From: Kushneria indalinina DSM 14324
GTDB taxonomy: Bacteria > Pseudomonadota > Gammaproteobacteria > Pseudomonadales > Halomonadaceae
Direction of reading: 5' to 3'
DNA: 64,000 nt
Assembly (NCBI RefSeq): GCF_003385845.1
Contig: NZ_QRDJ01000006.1
Location: forward strand, 186,001 to 250,000
The stretch's first letter is position 1. Every line of letters begins with the position of its first letter. Below the pieces are notes generated by a model that saw nothing but the letters and a program-made list of their open reading frames with translations, was not told the origin of the DNA and did not search any database. The position numbers and the translations under genes are program-made. Below, in pieces: positions 32,097 to 39,839 of this stretch.

Positions 32097-32909
32097 ATGA
32101 CTTTGAATGAGGGCGTTCTCCTTGCAGGTATGGAGTTGTCGAAACTTCCTTCGACATGGGGCATATATAAAGGAGATGTAGAAAAAAGTAATGGCGAAAT
32201 TGTAAGTGTTTATCTTAAGCCTGCACTTCCTCCTAGGCTTGCATTTAGAGAGTTTTTTGCTGCTTTTTTTGCAAAGTTAATAGATATATCTACTCCAGAT
32301 CCTTACTTGGTTTTTATTCCAGAGGATTATGGTTTGGTAATAGGAAAGCGGAATGTTTCTGGAAGTTATTGTTTTGCTATGGAGATTAAGCAATACCCAG
32401 ATATGAGTCGGAATTTTTCTGGAGAATTTTTTAATAATAGAGCATTTTCAGAAAGTTTCCTTAGAAGAGGTGATGTCGCTTTAATGGGGATTTTTGATGA
32501 AATTTTATATAATCAAGATCGCCATCATGAAAATGTATTGTTCGATGGTGAAAATATATTTCTAATTGATCATGAGTATATTCTGGATGGGGATTGTGGA
32601 AATTCAGAGTTAGGGGCTAAAAATTGGATGTGGTCTATTGCAAAAAATGCAAGTGAGTTGAGTTTTAAAAGAGTGGAAAAAAAGGTTTTTGAGCTGTTGA
32701 GGATCAAGGGTTATGAAAAAATGCCGAATGTTGCTTATCATAATTTATGGAAGCAGTTGCTCGAGGTTCACAACAAGCTGGGGGTTAATAAAAGAAATGC
32801 CCTTAAGCTTGATGCGTTAATTTATTGTCGTCGTTCTAGAAACGTGTTGAGTTTAACTAGAAGGACGCACGATAGTCATAAATTAAACCAATTGGGTTTT
32901 CCTGTATGA
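32097..32909 (+). CDS. HipA-like kinase-fold protein (AT-rich cassette, gene 1)
   Basis: 270-residue protein with features of the HipA-like kinase fold: a lysine in VSVYLKP (K41) at the beta-3 position, a catalytic-loop-like NQDRHHENVL (D141, N146), and a metal-binding-like FLIDHE (D158). It lacks the full length (about 440) of HipA toxins and resembles the small single-domain HipA-like kinases. It is strikingly AT-rich (about 35% GC by eye) against GC-rich neighbours, with different codon use, so it was recently acquired. It overlaps the next gene by four bases (ATGA). AGAGAAA lies before the start. Target and role are unknown; a toxin or defence function is inference. Confidence 0.72.
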   Translation: MTLNEGVLLAGMELSKLPSTWGIYKGDVEKSNGEIVSVYLKPALPPRLAFREFFAAFFAKLIDISTPDPYLVFIPEDYGLVIGKRNVSGSYCFAMEIKQYPDMSRNFSGEFFNNRAFSESFLRRGDVALMGIFDEILYNQDRHHENVLFDGENIFLIDHEYILDGDCGNSELGAKNWMWSIAKNASELSFKRVEKKVFELLRIKGYEKMPNVAYHNLWKQLLEVHNKLGVNKRNALKLDALIYCRRSRNVLSLTRRTHDSHKLNQLGFPV

Positions 32910-33691
32910 AAGACAAAGTTGTTTTGAATTGGTGGCCAATATATTTAGAACCCATACTCGACTCAGACGAAAAAATTTGTGTTGGTGTTTGTTATGAAAG
33001 CCCGCTTGAAGGTTTTTTTTATAAAAAAACTTTAAAGAAAAGTTTGTCAGATGCCTTTTTTAAAGAGCGAAAATCTGCAGTTTCGAATTTGGCAGAATAT
33101 GCATGTGAATATGCGATCGATTTGCTAAGAAAACAAAATAAAATCGAGGGTTTGGAAGTTGCCCCTGGGATCTATTTGGGTAGGAAGAGGTTGGCTGAAG
33201 GTTATGAACTCCATGAGATTCATACAAGAGTATTGCGCAAGGTTTCTTTTTTCAGTTATCTGGATTTTTATCAAAAACAAGCTGTAAGTTCGGAGGCTCA
33301 GAAAGGTTTTGCTGATTTTGTTCAAGATCATTTGCTGAAAAGAAATTCTAATTTGGCTGCCTTTTTTAATCGCCAGCTTCGAGTATCTGGAGCAGTTAGA
33401 ACTTTTGATTTTGCAGATAAAGCTGGCAGGTTGGCTACTAATTTTTACGTCTTTCAAAGAAATAGTAGGATATATAAAGCTGAGGTTTCATGTTTAGAGT
33501 TAAGCATGGTGAAGAGTAGTTATAAAAAAGTTTCTTTGGTGGCAATGGTTGATCCTGATTATAATTCCAAAGCAAAAAGGTTAAGAAGCTATAAAGAAGT
33601 AGAGGGTGTGGCTGAACATTTAAATGTTTTTTTTAGGGTAGTCGAAAGCCCGGAGGAAGCAGCAAACTATTTGCAGGAAAATGCAGCTTGA
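32906..33691 (+). CDS. Unknown partner protein of the HipA-like kinase (AT-rich cassette, gene 2)
   Basis: 261-residue protein with no family I can name confidently. The N-terminus (WWPIYLEPILDSDEKICVGV) faintly recalls DUF3037, a family often encoded beside HipA-like kinases, but the rest is not typical and the protein is longer. It is basic and Lys/Phe/Tyr-rich, with no signal peptide, membrane segment or clear catalytic motif. It shares the very low GC of the kinase gene and overlaps it (ATGA), so the two form a translationally coupled pair. It could be an antitoxin, adaptor or substrate of the kinase; nothing in the sequence decides this. Confidence 0.65.
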   Translation: MKDKVVLNWWPIYLEPILDSDEKICVGVCYESPLEGFFYKKTLKKSLSDAFFKERKSAVSNLAEYACEYAIDLLRKQNKIEGLEVAPGIYLGRKRLAEGYELHEIHTRVLRKVSFFSYLDFYQKQAVSSEAQKGFADFVQDHLLKRNSNLAAFFNRQLRVSGAVRTFDFADKAGRLATNFYVFQRNSRIYKAEVSCLELSMVKSSYKKVSLVAMVDPDYNSKAKRLRSYKEVEGVAEHLNVFFRVVESPEEAANYLQENAA

Positions 33692-33751
33692 AAATTTATA
33701 GTTAATTATCATTGTCGAAAAAATCTTAGTTATTACCCAGATGGCTCAATT

Positions 33752-33880
33752 GATGCCGCCGGCCCATGTCTCGATCTGCGCCGGAATGTAATCCTTGGAG
33801 ACCACTTCAAATACGGCGCGCTGAAAGAGTGCGAGCGTGACATCGGCGTCATCAACGGTGTAACGGCAAACGAAGATAGC
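33752..33880 (-). pseudogene. Truncated GNAT acetyltransferase fragment
   Basis: Read on the minus strand, this segment encodes DDADVTLALFQRAVFEVV and then KDYIPAQIETWAGGI, close to residues about 13-50 of the intact GNAT gene at 37672-38166 (DDADITLALFQRAV, DYTPAQLEAWAGGI). The match stops abruptly at the edge of the AT-rich cassette (about 33745), and no in-frame start is visible. The cassette apparently inserted into, or recombined with, an acetyltransferase gene and removed its 3' part. Confidence 0.85.
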
Positions 33881-33964
33881 AGGCAGGTCGCTATGGTTTA
33901 TGAGTCACAACACTTACTGACTCACCGTACGAGCTGGTGAGCCAGTAATGATTGAAGGGAAATC

Positions 33965-34561
33965 TCAAGCCGCACTAACCGTCGCCACACGCAGCGCCGC
34001 ATGCTGCAACAGCATGATAGTTTTGCCATCGACAATCTCGCCGGTGCGAATCATCTCCAGCGCCTTATCCAGAGGTAGTTCCAGCACTTCGATATCCTCG
34101 CCTTCATCCTCAAGCCCGCCACCCTTGCCGGTTTTCAGACTGTCGTCGTAATCGGCGATAAAGAAAAAGAGCTTCTCCGTAACCGAGCCCGGGCTCATAA
34201 AGGCTTCAAACACCTTCTCGACGTGCTGAATGCGATAGCCGGTCTCTTCCTCGACTTCCGCGCGAATACGCTCCTCGGGCGAGGCGTGATCCAGCAGGCC
34301 CGCCGCGGTCTCGATCAGCATGCCGTGATGGTTGTTCACAAAGGCGGGGAAGCGAAACTGGCGCGTCAGTACTACCGTCTGTCGCTCGCGATTGAACAAT
34401 AAAATGGTCGCGCCGTTGCCGCGGTCATAGGTTTCCCGGCTCTGGCGCTGCCAGGTATTGTCCCGCCGTAAATAATCAAACGTGGTCTTTTTCAACGTGT
34501 ACCAGTCATCCGACAGGACTCTGGTCTCGATGATGTTTACCCGGTGCTCGGTAGCGCTCAT
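33965..34561 (-). CDS. nudK: GDP-mannose pyrophosphatase NudK (Nudix hydrolase)
   Basis: Nudix hydrolase of the NudK group, which splits GDP-mannose to mannose-1-phosphate and GMP. The 198 residues align along their length with E. coli NudK: VLSDDWYTLKKTTFDY, YDRGNGATILLFN, VVLTRQFRFPAFVN, a Nudix box (GLLDHASPEERIRAEVEEETGY region, with Ala in place of the usual Arg/Lys before its first Glu), FMSPGSVTEKLFFF and EDIEVLELPLDKALEMI. It is divergent from the DeoR-family regulator, with a shared 106-bp control region carrying four TCGTGC repeats. Confidence 0.93.
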   Translation of the reverse strand: MSATEHRVNIIETRVLSDDWYTLKKTTFDYLRRDNTWQRQSRETYDRGNGATILLFNRERQTVVLTRQFRFPAFVNNHHGMLIETAAGLLDHASPEERIRAEVEEETGYRIQHVEKVFEAFMSPGSVTEKLFFFIADYDDSLKTGKGGGLEDEGEDIEVLELPLDKALEMIRTGEIVDGKTIMLLQHAALRVATVSAA

Positions 34562-34598
34562 GGTGTTTTCTCACGGCATGACAGAGAAAATCATGTTA

Positions 34599-34654
34599 TC
34601 GTGCGGTTTCGTGCAAAAACAAGATAATTCGTGCAGAGAGTCCACTCGTGCAAA
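34599..34654. promoter_or_regulatory. Phased TCGTGC direct repeats between nudK and the DeoR-type gene
   Basis: Four copies of TCGTGC (starting at 34599, 34609, 34628 and 34646), two of them TCGTGCAAA, lie on one strand at 10-, 19- and 18-bp spacing, close to whole helical turns. They fill the short divergent intergenic region, so they are a likely operator for the DeoR-family protein encoded on the right, controlling itself and nudK. Confidence 0.5.
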
Positions 34655-34667
34655 GAGCCAATAGCGC

Positions 34668-35423
34668 ATGCTGACCCATCAACGGAAAAACGAGATTCTG
34701 GCGCGCCTGAAGCGGGAAGGGCAGGTGATCGCCAAAACCCTGAGCGAAAGCTTTGGCGTATCGGAAGACACCATCCGGCGTGACCTGCGCGAGCTGGCCG
34801 CTGATGGACTGTTGCAGCGCGTGCATGGCGGTGCGCTGCCGGCGTCTCCGGCCGTGGCGGATTTCGCCCAACGCCAGAGCATCGAGTCGGACACCAAGCG
34901 CGCCGTTGCCGCGGCCGCGGCCAAAATGGTGTCACCCGGTCAGGTGGTGATTCTGGATGGCGGCACCACGGCGGTGGAGATGGCCCGACAGTTGCCGCGG
35001 GACTTGACGGCCACGGTGGTCACCCACAGCCCGAGCATTGCCGTCGAGCTGGTCAATCATCCGGGGATCGAGGTCATCATCATCGGCGGGCGGCTGTTCA
35101 AGCACTCCATCGTGACGGTGGGTACGGCCGCCATGGAGGCGCTGTCGCACATTCGGGCGGATGTCTACTTCATGGGCGTGACCGGCGTGCACGCCACCGC
35201 CGGTTTGAGTACGGGCGATCTGGAAGAGGCCTACATGAAGCGGGCGCTGTCAGCCCATGCGGCCGAAACGGTGGTGATGGCGTCTTCCGACAAGATCAAT
35301 GCCGCCTCGCCGTACATGATCGGCGAGCTGAACCTGGCCAGTAGCATCATCGTGGAAAAGAGTACGGAGGCGGCCTTGACCGAGCCGCTGGCCGCTGCCG
35401 GCGTTACGATCGTTTTGGCCTGA
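34668..35423 (+). CDS. DeoR/GlpR-family transcriptional regulator
   Basis: Sugar-phosphate-responsive repressor of the DeoR family. The 251 residues have an N-terminal winged helix (1-57) with the family signature VSEDTIRRDLRELAADGLLQRVHGGAL. A C-terminal DeoRC effector domain follows, with VILDGGTTAVEMARQLP, VVTHSPSIAVEL, IIIGGRLFKHSIVTVG and YFMGVTGVHATAGLSTGDLE. It is divergent from nudK, so mannose or sugar-nucleotide metabolism is a possible target; the ligand is unknown. No clear ribosome site is seen before the ATG. Confidence 0.93.
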   Translation: MLTHQRKNEILARLKREGQVIAKTLSESFGVSEDTIRRDLRELAADGLLQRVHGGALPASPAVADFAQRQSIESDTKRAVAAAAAKMVSPGQVVILDGGTTAVEMARQLPRDLTATVVTHSPSIAVELVNHPGIEVIIIGGRLFKHSIVTVGTAAMEALSHIRADVYFMGVTGVHATAGLSTGDLEEAYMKRALSAHAAETVVMASSDKINAASPYMIGELNLASSIIVEKSTEAALTEPLAAAGVTIVLA

Positions 35424-35497
35424 CGCGCAAGGCGCCAGGTATCTGTCGGCTCGGATCAAATGCCTATTTTGTGCAGTGCGTCAGTACTGACTGGTTC

Positions 35498-35542
35498 CGG
35501 GAAAGTGGCAGCGGCTCATTGGCGGTGCCACTTTCCCGTTTT
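35498..35542. terminator. Hairpin terminator between the DeoR-type gene and the convergent MFS gene
   Basis: Perfect 13-base arms (35498-35510 and 35526-35538) with a 15-base loop. GTTTTG follows on the plus strand. It probably serves mainly the DeoR-type gene. Confidence 0.7.
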
Positions 35543-35555
35543 GTCAGTGTAAGCT

Positions 35556-36728
35556 CTAAGCTCTTGTTGGTAAGGCTGATTTCCTGCTGACTCCAAACGA
35601 GCAGACGCCCAATCCAAAAAGCCCCAGCACACCGGCCCCCACAGCCAGCCCCCACACAGGCCATCCCAGCGAGAGCCACACGCCACCGGTTCCGGCGCCC
35701 AGTGCACTGCCGAGATAGAGCGCGGATTCATTCAGCGCTACGGCCAGATGGCCATCGCCGTTGCTTTCCCGCGTCGTCATGAGTGCGCTGTTCTGCGGTA
35801 CCTGTAGCGCCCAGCCCACGGCGCCCCAGATTACGACGGGCAAAAGCCCCAGCCATGAGTTCAGCGAAAGCGCCAGTGGCAGGGCGATGAGAGACAGCCC
35901 CAGCAGCGCCATGATGCCGGTGGTGATCTGCATGTTAGTGAACCGATCGGCCAGCGACCCGACCAGAAAACTGCCCAATACGCCACCTACCCCCCAGACC
36001 CACAAAAAGGGCATCACGCTCTGCGCGGTATAGGCCCTGATCAGCGGTGCCATGAAGGTATAAAGCCCGAGACTTGCCACGGCGGCCAGCAGTGAAATGC
36101 TTAAAAGCCGTACCACATGACCATCCTTTAAAATGCCGAGCTTCTGCTTGATCGAACTTTGGGCTACCGGCGACAGGGCCGGCAGCCATCGCATCAGACC
36201 GAGCAGCGCGACGGCCCCGATCAGGCTGATTAACCACAGCGCCGCCTGCCAGCCGAGTTGGTTTGCCAGCCAGAGCCCGGCTGGCACGCCAAGCACGGTG
36301 CCGCTGGCCATGCCACCCATGATGATGGCGATGGTGCGTCCGCGCTGGTGATCAAGGGCCAGCCGTGAAGCGGCGGCGATGCCCAGCGCCAGATAGGTGC
36401 CGGCGGACAAGCCTGCCACGGCGCGCAGCACCATGAGCGTGATCATGTTCGGAGCCATGGCACTCAGCGCATTGGAAACGACGAACAGCGCCAGCATGGC
36501 AAGCAGGCCGGCACGCTGACGATGGGTGGGCAGTAGCGCCACCATGATGGGTGAGCCGATGGCATAGGCGAGCGTAAAGGCCGTCACCAGCTGCGCGGCG
36601 AGTGCCGTGGTCACGGCAAAATCCTGCTCGATCAACGGGATGAGTCCCGCTGTCACGTAAGAGGCCATGCCAAGTGCGAAGGCACCGGCGGCAATCAAAC
36701 AGGTAATAATGTTGGATACGGCAAACAT
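35556..36728 (-). CDS. MFS transporter (DHA1-type drug/sugar efflux family)
   Basis: Twelve-TM major facilitator. The 390 residues show the antiporter layout: the N-terminal SYVTAGLIPLIEQDF, typical of AraJ/YdhP-like DHA1 members, the loop LLPTHRQRAGLLAMLALFV, and the motif C-like GGMASGTVLGVPAGLWLANQLGW. GGAGTGCGCCC precedes the start. It is divergent from an MmyB-type regulator, which probably controls it. Substrates cannot be inferred. Note that the conserved loop 2-3 motif A is weak. Confidence 0.88.
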   Translation of the reverse strand: MFAVSNIITCLIAAGAFALGMASYVTAGLIPLIEQDFAVTTALAAQLVTAFTLAYAIGSPIMVALLPTHRQRAGLLAMLALFVVSNALSAMAPNMITLMVLRAVAGLSAGTYLALGIAAASRLALDHQRGRTIAIIMGGMASGTVLGVPAGLWLANQLGWQAALWLISLIGAVALLGLMRWLPALSPVAQSSIKQKLGILKDGHVVRLLSISLLAAVASLGLYTFMAPLIRAYTAQSVMPFLWVWGVGGVLGSFLVGSLADRFTNMQITTGIMALLGLSLIALPLALSLNSWLGLLPVVIWGAVGWALQVPQNSALMTTRESNGDGHLAVALNESALYLGSALGAGTGGVWLSLGWPVWGLAVGAGVLGLFGLGVCSFGVSRKSALPTRA

Positions 36729-36823
36729 GGGCGCACTCCGGAAGACCAGTCTCAGGTCGGTTGAGGAAAGTGAGCCGAGTTTGATGGTAGGGTGAGGGGG
36801 TTACAATTTAACCACTTATGCTA

Positions 36824-36838
36824 TTACTACGAGTAATC
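36824..36838. promoter_or_regulatory. Palindrome overlapping the leader of the MmyB-type regulator
   Basis: ATTACT-acg-AGTAAT lies three bases before the regulator ATG, and GGTTA/TAACC arms (36800-36814) lie just upstream. This is a likely autoregulatory operator. No ribosome site is visible, so the transcript may be leaderless or nearly so. Confidence 0.45.
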
Positions 36839-36840
36839 CC

Positions 36841-37698
36841 ATGACGCCTTCCCGCACGCTGGATCGCACCCGCCACGAATTGGCCCAGTTTTTGATGACC
36901 CGGCGGGCGAGGGTCTCGCCGCAGGAGGCCGGTCTGCCGACCGGACAACGCCGTCGAACGCCGGGCCTTCGTCGTGAAGAGGTTGCAGCACTGGCGGGGG
37001 TTGGGGTCACCTGGTATACGTGGCTCGAGCAGGGCCGCGAAATCAACGTCTCGGCCCGGTTTCTGGACAATCTTTCCCGCGCGCTAAGACTCGATGCCGC
37101 CGAGCGGCGCCATCTGTTTCTGCTCACCCATCAGCGCCCGCCGGTGGAACCCGGCCAGACCTGGTGCGAGGTGCCTTCGCTGATAAAACGCCTCATGGCG
37201 GATCTGCCGCAGCGGCCCTGTTACGTGCTCAACCTGCGCTGGGACGTTTTAACGTGGAACGAGGCAGGGGATCGGCTGTTCAACTTTTCTGATCAGCCGC
37301 CCGAGCAGCGCAATCTGTTGTGGATGCTGTTCACCGAGCCCGCCATGCAGACTCTGATTGACGACTGGGACAATCAGGCAAGCGCCATTCTTTCCAGCTT
37401 TCGACGCGATTACGCCAGGGCCTCTGATGACCCGGCCATACAGTCGCTGGTGCAGATGTTAGAAGGCGTCTCGGCAACCTTTAGAACGCTCTGGCATCAG
37501 CACGATGTGCATGCACCCTGTCAGGGCAGGCGCTGGCTGAACATCGAAGACATCGGGCCGGTCGAGTTTGAGCATACTTCCCTGATCATCGATGAATCCC
37601 GCCATCTGCGGCTGGTCTATTACGCCGCACTTGAAGGCCAGCCCGGCGTGCCACGTCTGCTGGAAAGGCTGTCAGGCAGTGGCGGCGGTGCCGTGTAG
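36841..37698 (+). CDS. XRE-type regulator with MmyB-like ligand domain
   Basis: Transcriptional regulator with an N-terminal helix-turn-helix (about 10-85), typical wording RRRTPGLRREEVAALAGVGVTW then YTWLEQGREINVS. A C-terminal MmyB-like, PAS-fold domain (about 105-280) binds fatty acid-like ligands in characterised members. It is divergent from the MFS gene at 35556-36728, a common efflux/regulator arrangement. Its last 27 bases overlap the convergent GNAT gene. Ligand and targets are unknown. Confidence 0.92.
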   Translation: MTPSRTLDRTRHELAQFLMTRRARVSPQEAGLPTGQRRRTPGLRREEVAALAGVGVTWYTWLEQGREINVSARFLDNLSRALRLDAAERRHLFLLTHQRPPVEPGQTWCEVPSLIKRLMADLPQRPCYVLNLRWDVLTWNEAGDRLFNFSDQPPEQRNLLWMLFTEPAMQTLIDDWDNQASAILSSFRRDYARASDDPAIQSLVQMLEGVSATFRTLWHQHDVHAPCQGRRWLNIEDIGPVEFEHTSLIIDESRHLRLVYYAALEGQPGVPRLLERLSGSGGGAV

Positions 37699-38166
37699 CA
37701 CTTTCTCCATCCAGAAGTTCTTCAATACCTCCCCACGGCGTTTCATCGTCTGCTTTGTTACGACGTTAAACCCCCGCGCCTCGAAAAAGGGCCGGCCGGC
37801 CAGGCTGGCCTCGGTCGTCACGCGCGTAATCCCACGCCGTTGGGCCGCCTGCTCGACAACACTTAAAAGCGCACTTGCCACGCCGCGGCGCTGATAATCC
37901 GGGCTGACAAACAGCATATCGAGATGGCCCCTGTCCGTGAGGCTGGCAAAGCCCGCTGGCGTGTCATCGATCATGGCGAGCCATGTGGACTGGCGCGCAA
38001 GCGTTATGGCCCAGAGGGTCCGGTCGATGCCGCCGGCCCACGCTTCAAGCTGCGCCGGGGTGTAGTCCCGGGCGGCCACTTCCCGCACGGCGCGTTGAAA
38101 AAGGGCGAGCGTGATATCGGCGTCATCGGCGCGGTAGTCACGAATGCCTAAAGTGTCCGTCGCCAT
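37672..38166 (-). CDS. GNAT family N-acetyltransferase
   Basis: Acetyl-CoA-dependent acetyltransferase of the GNAT superfamily, 164 residues, YafP-like. It begins IRDYRADDADITLALFQRAV and has the acetyl-CoA-binding LDMLFVSPDYQRRGVASALL (motif A, QRRGVA) and a late ASLAGRPFFEARGFNVV (motif B). The substrate is unknown. The 3' end overlaps the MmyB-type gene tail-to-tail by 27 bp. A truncated paralogue lies 4 kb upstream at 33752-33880, so this region has undergone duplication or recombination. Confidence 0.93.
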   Translation of the reverse strand: MATDTLGIRDYRADDADITLALFQRAVREVAARDYTPAQLEAWAGGIDRTLWAITLARQSTWLAMIDDTPAGFASLTDRGHLDMLFVSPDYQRRGVASALLSVVEQAAQRRGITRVTTEASLAGRPFFEARGFNVVTKQTMKRRGEVLKNFWMEKVLHGTAATA

Positions 38167-38214
38167 GGCAGCTATCCTTGAACAAAGCGTTTTGGTACGA
38201 GCCGGGAGGCTGTC

Positions 38215-38379
38215 ATGAGCACACTATTGAACAACTGGCCGTTCATTGTCGGGCTGATCCTGTTGCCGATCGGGGTGGGCATGGTGGTGGTCGGGGGTTA
38301 TGTTCGCATCTTTCGCGCGGTACTGGTGGGGGCAGGGCTGCTGCTGGCGGCGGCCGTCATCCTGCTGATGAGCCCATAA
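38215..38379 (+). CDS. Small two-TM membrane protein of unknown function
   Basis: A 54-codon gene with GGGAGG six bases before its ATG. It encodes MSTLLNNWPFIVGLILLPIG, then a glycine-rich GVGMVVVGGY, a short basic loop (VRIFRA) and a second hydrophobic helix ending LLMSP. Two membrane helices with a positive loop are predicted. A terminator-like hairpin follows at 38419-38450. I recognise no family. The good ribosome site, in-frame hydrophobic pattern and terminator support it as real. Confidence 0.65.
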   Translation: MSTLLNNWPFIVGLILLPIGVGMVVVGGYVRIFRAVLVGAGLLLAAAVILLMSP

Positions 38380-38418
38380 ACGCACCGCTATCCATCGCGC
38401 ACTGCACGCCGCGAACCG

Positions 38419-38450
38419 AAAGAAGGCGCCTCACCCGGGGCGCCTTCTTC
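38419..38450 (+). terminator. Terminator after the small membrane protein
   Basis: The AGAAGGCGCC/GGCGCCTTCT stem with an eight-base loop is followed by TCGTTT. The stem is strong; the T tract is interrupted. Confidence 0.75.
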
Positions 38451-38666
38451 GTTTCATCAGCATCGGTTAATACTTATGGCGCATTGATCCTGCGCTGGCG
38501 CATCGGCAACGCTTGTATCGCGATATTGCTATATCCGGTTTTCCTGAACGCCAATGCCGGCCGGATGGAGGCCAGCGTTATCGCCCCATGGTCATCGCTT
38601 ATCCCGCCGCGTCGAGCCCGCGATGATCCCGCTTCGCGCTCCTGCCACCAGCCAAAGAGATTGCCC

Positions 38667-39668
38667 ATGAAAGGGTTGATACCCATTACCACCTCACTGC
38701 TGCTCGGTGCTGGCCTGCTCTCCACCGTGCACGCCGCTCAGGTCGAAGTGCATGATCCCGTTATGGCCCGCGAAAATGGCACGTATTACGTGTTCAGCAC
38801 CGGCCCCGGCATCGATATCTACGCCTCCGACAACCTGAAACAGTGGCGCCATGCCGATCGCATTTTCAGCGGTGAGCCGAGCGACCCGCCTTGGGCGACG
38901 TCGGTCGCGCCGGCGTTTGACGGCCATGTCTGGGCGCCGGACATCGTCGAGAAAAACGACCGCTATTATCTCTACTACTCGGTGTCGGCGTTCGGCAAGA
39001 ACACCTCAGGGATAGGCGTGACCGTCAACGAGACGCTCGACCCCGAGGCCGAGAACTATCAATGGCAGGATCAGGGCCTCGTGCTGCAGTCCGAACCCGG
39101 TCAGGAGAACTGGAATGCCATCGATCCGGCGGTCATCGAGGATGACAACGGCACGCCCTGGATGAGCTTTGGCTCGTTCTGGGGCGGGCTGAAGCTGGTG
39201 CAGCTTGATGAGGACATGACAGGGCTCGCCCAGCAGGGAGAAATCCTCGATCTCGCCACGCGCCCGAACAGCGAGGAAAACGCCATCGAAGCGCCGTTCA
39301 TCTTCAAAAGGGACGGCTACTACTACCTGTTCGCCTCCTTTGGGTTCTGCTGCCGCGGGGCGGACAGCACCTACCGGCTGGTGGTGGGGCGCAGTGACAG
39401 CGTGCAGGGGCCCTATGTGGATAGAGCGGGCGTGTCGATGATGGAAGGCGGCGGCACCCTGGTGCTGGAGGGCACCGAGGACTGGCCCGGACTGGGGCAC
39501 AACGCGGTCTACACCTTCGATGACCGGGACTATATGGTGTTCCACGCCTATGAAGCCGCCGATGACGGCATCCAGAAGCTGCGCATTCTGGAGGTAGACT
39601 GGGACAATGGCTGGCCGGTGGTCGACCCGGGCGATCTCAACGCCAACACCACCGAGCTGATCGAGTAA
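38667..39668 (+). CDS. Secreted GH43 glycoside hydrolase (arabinan endo-1,5-alpha-L-arabinosidase-like)
   Basis: Five-bladed beta-propeller glycosidase of family GH43, most like arabinanases, which cut alpha-1,5-arabinan. The 333 residues start with a cleavable signal peptide (MKGLIPITTSLLLGAGLLST, cleavage near VHA-A). They carry the propeller landmarks VHDPVMARENGTYYVFSTG (catalytic-base Asp), HVWAPDIVEKNDRYYLYYS, NAIDPAVIEDDNG (pKa-modulating Asp) and IEAPFIFKRDGYYYLFASF (catalytic Glu). Tandem cysteines (FCCRG) may form a disulfide. It stands alone without sugar transport genes, so it may act on plant or algal polysaccharide outside the cell. An upstream in-frame extension lacks homology. 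Confidence 0.9.
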   Translation: MKGLIPITTSLLLGAGLLSTVHAAQVEVHDPVMARENGTYYVFSTGPGIDIYASDNLKQWRHADRIFSGEPSDPPWATSVAPAFDGHVWAPDIVEKNDRYYLYYSVSAFGKNTSGIGVTVNETLDPEAENYQWQDQGLVLQSEPGQENWNAIDPAVIEDDNGTPWMSFGSFWGGLKLVQLDEDMTGLAQQGEILDLATRPNSEENAIEAPFIFKRDGYYYLFASFGFCCRGADSTYRLVVGRSDSVQGPYVDRAGVSMMEGGGTLVLEGTEDWPGLGHNAVYTFDDRDYMVFHAYEAADDGIQKLRILEVDWDNGWPVVDPGDLNANTTELIE

Positions 39669-39839
39669 TCCTCCAAGAGGCAGGCAGCAAGCAGGGCGGT
39701 CGTTCATGCGCCGTTCTGCCGTGGCCTGTCTCTGCTCACCGTAGAACCCTATCCAGCGGCATCAACGCGCTCCGGGCACGAAGCGCCTGACGGGACATGA
39801 TAGGGGCACGCAACCGTGGCATTTCGGGACAGAGCCGAT

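Noticed and set aside
32906-33691. Assignment of the second cassette gene to DUF3037
   Set aside because: Only a short N-terminal resemblance; length and the rest of the sequence do not fit well enough to name the family.
31093-33745. Complete integrative element with integrase
   Set aside because: No integrase, excisionase or transposase gene is visible; only a duplicated attachment-like tail and cargo remain.
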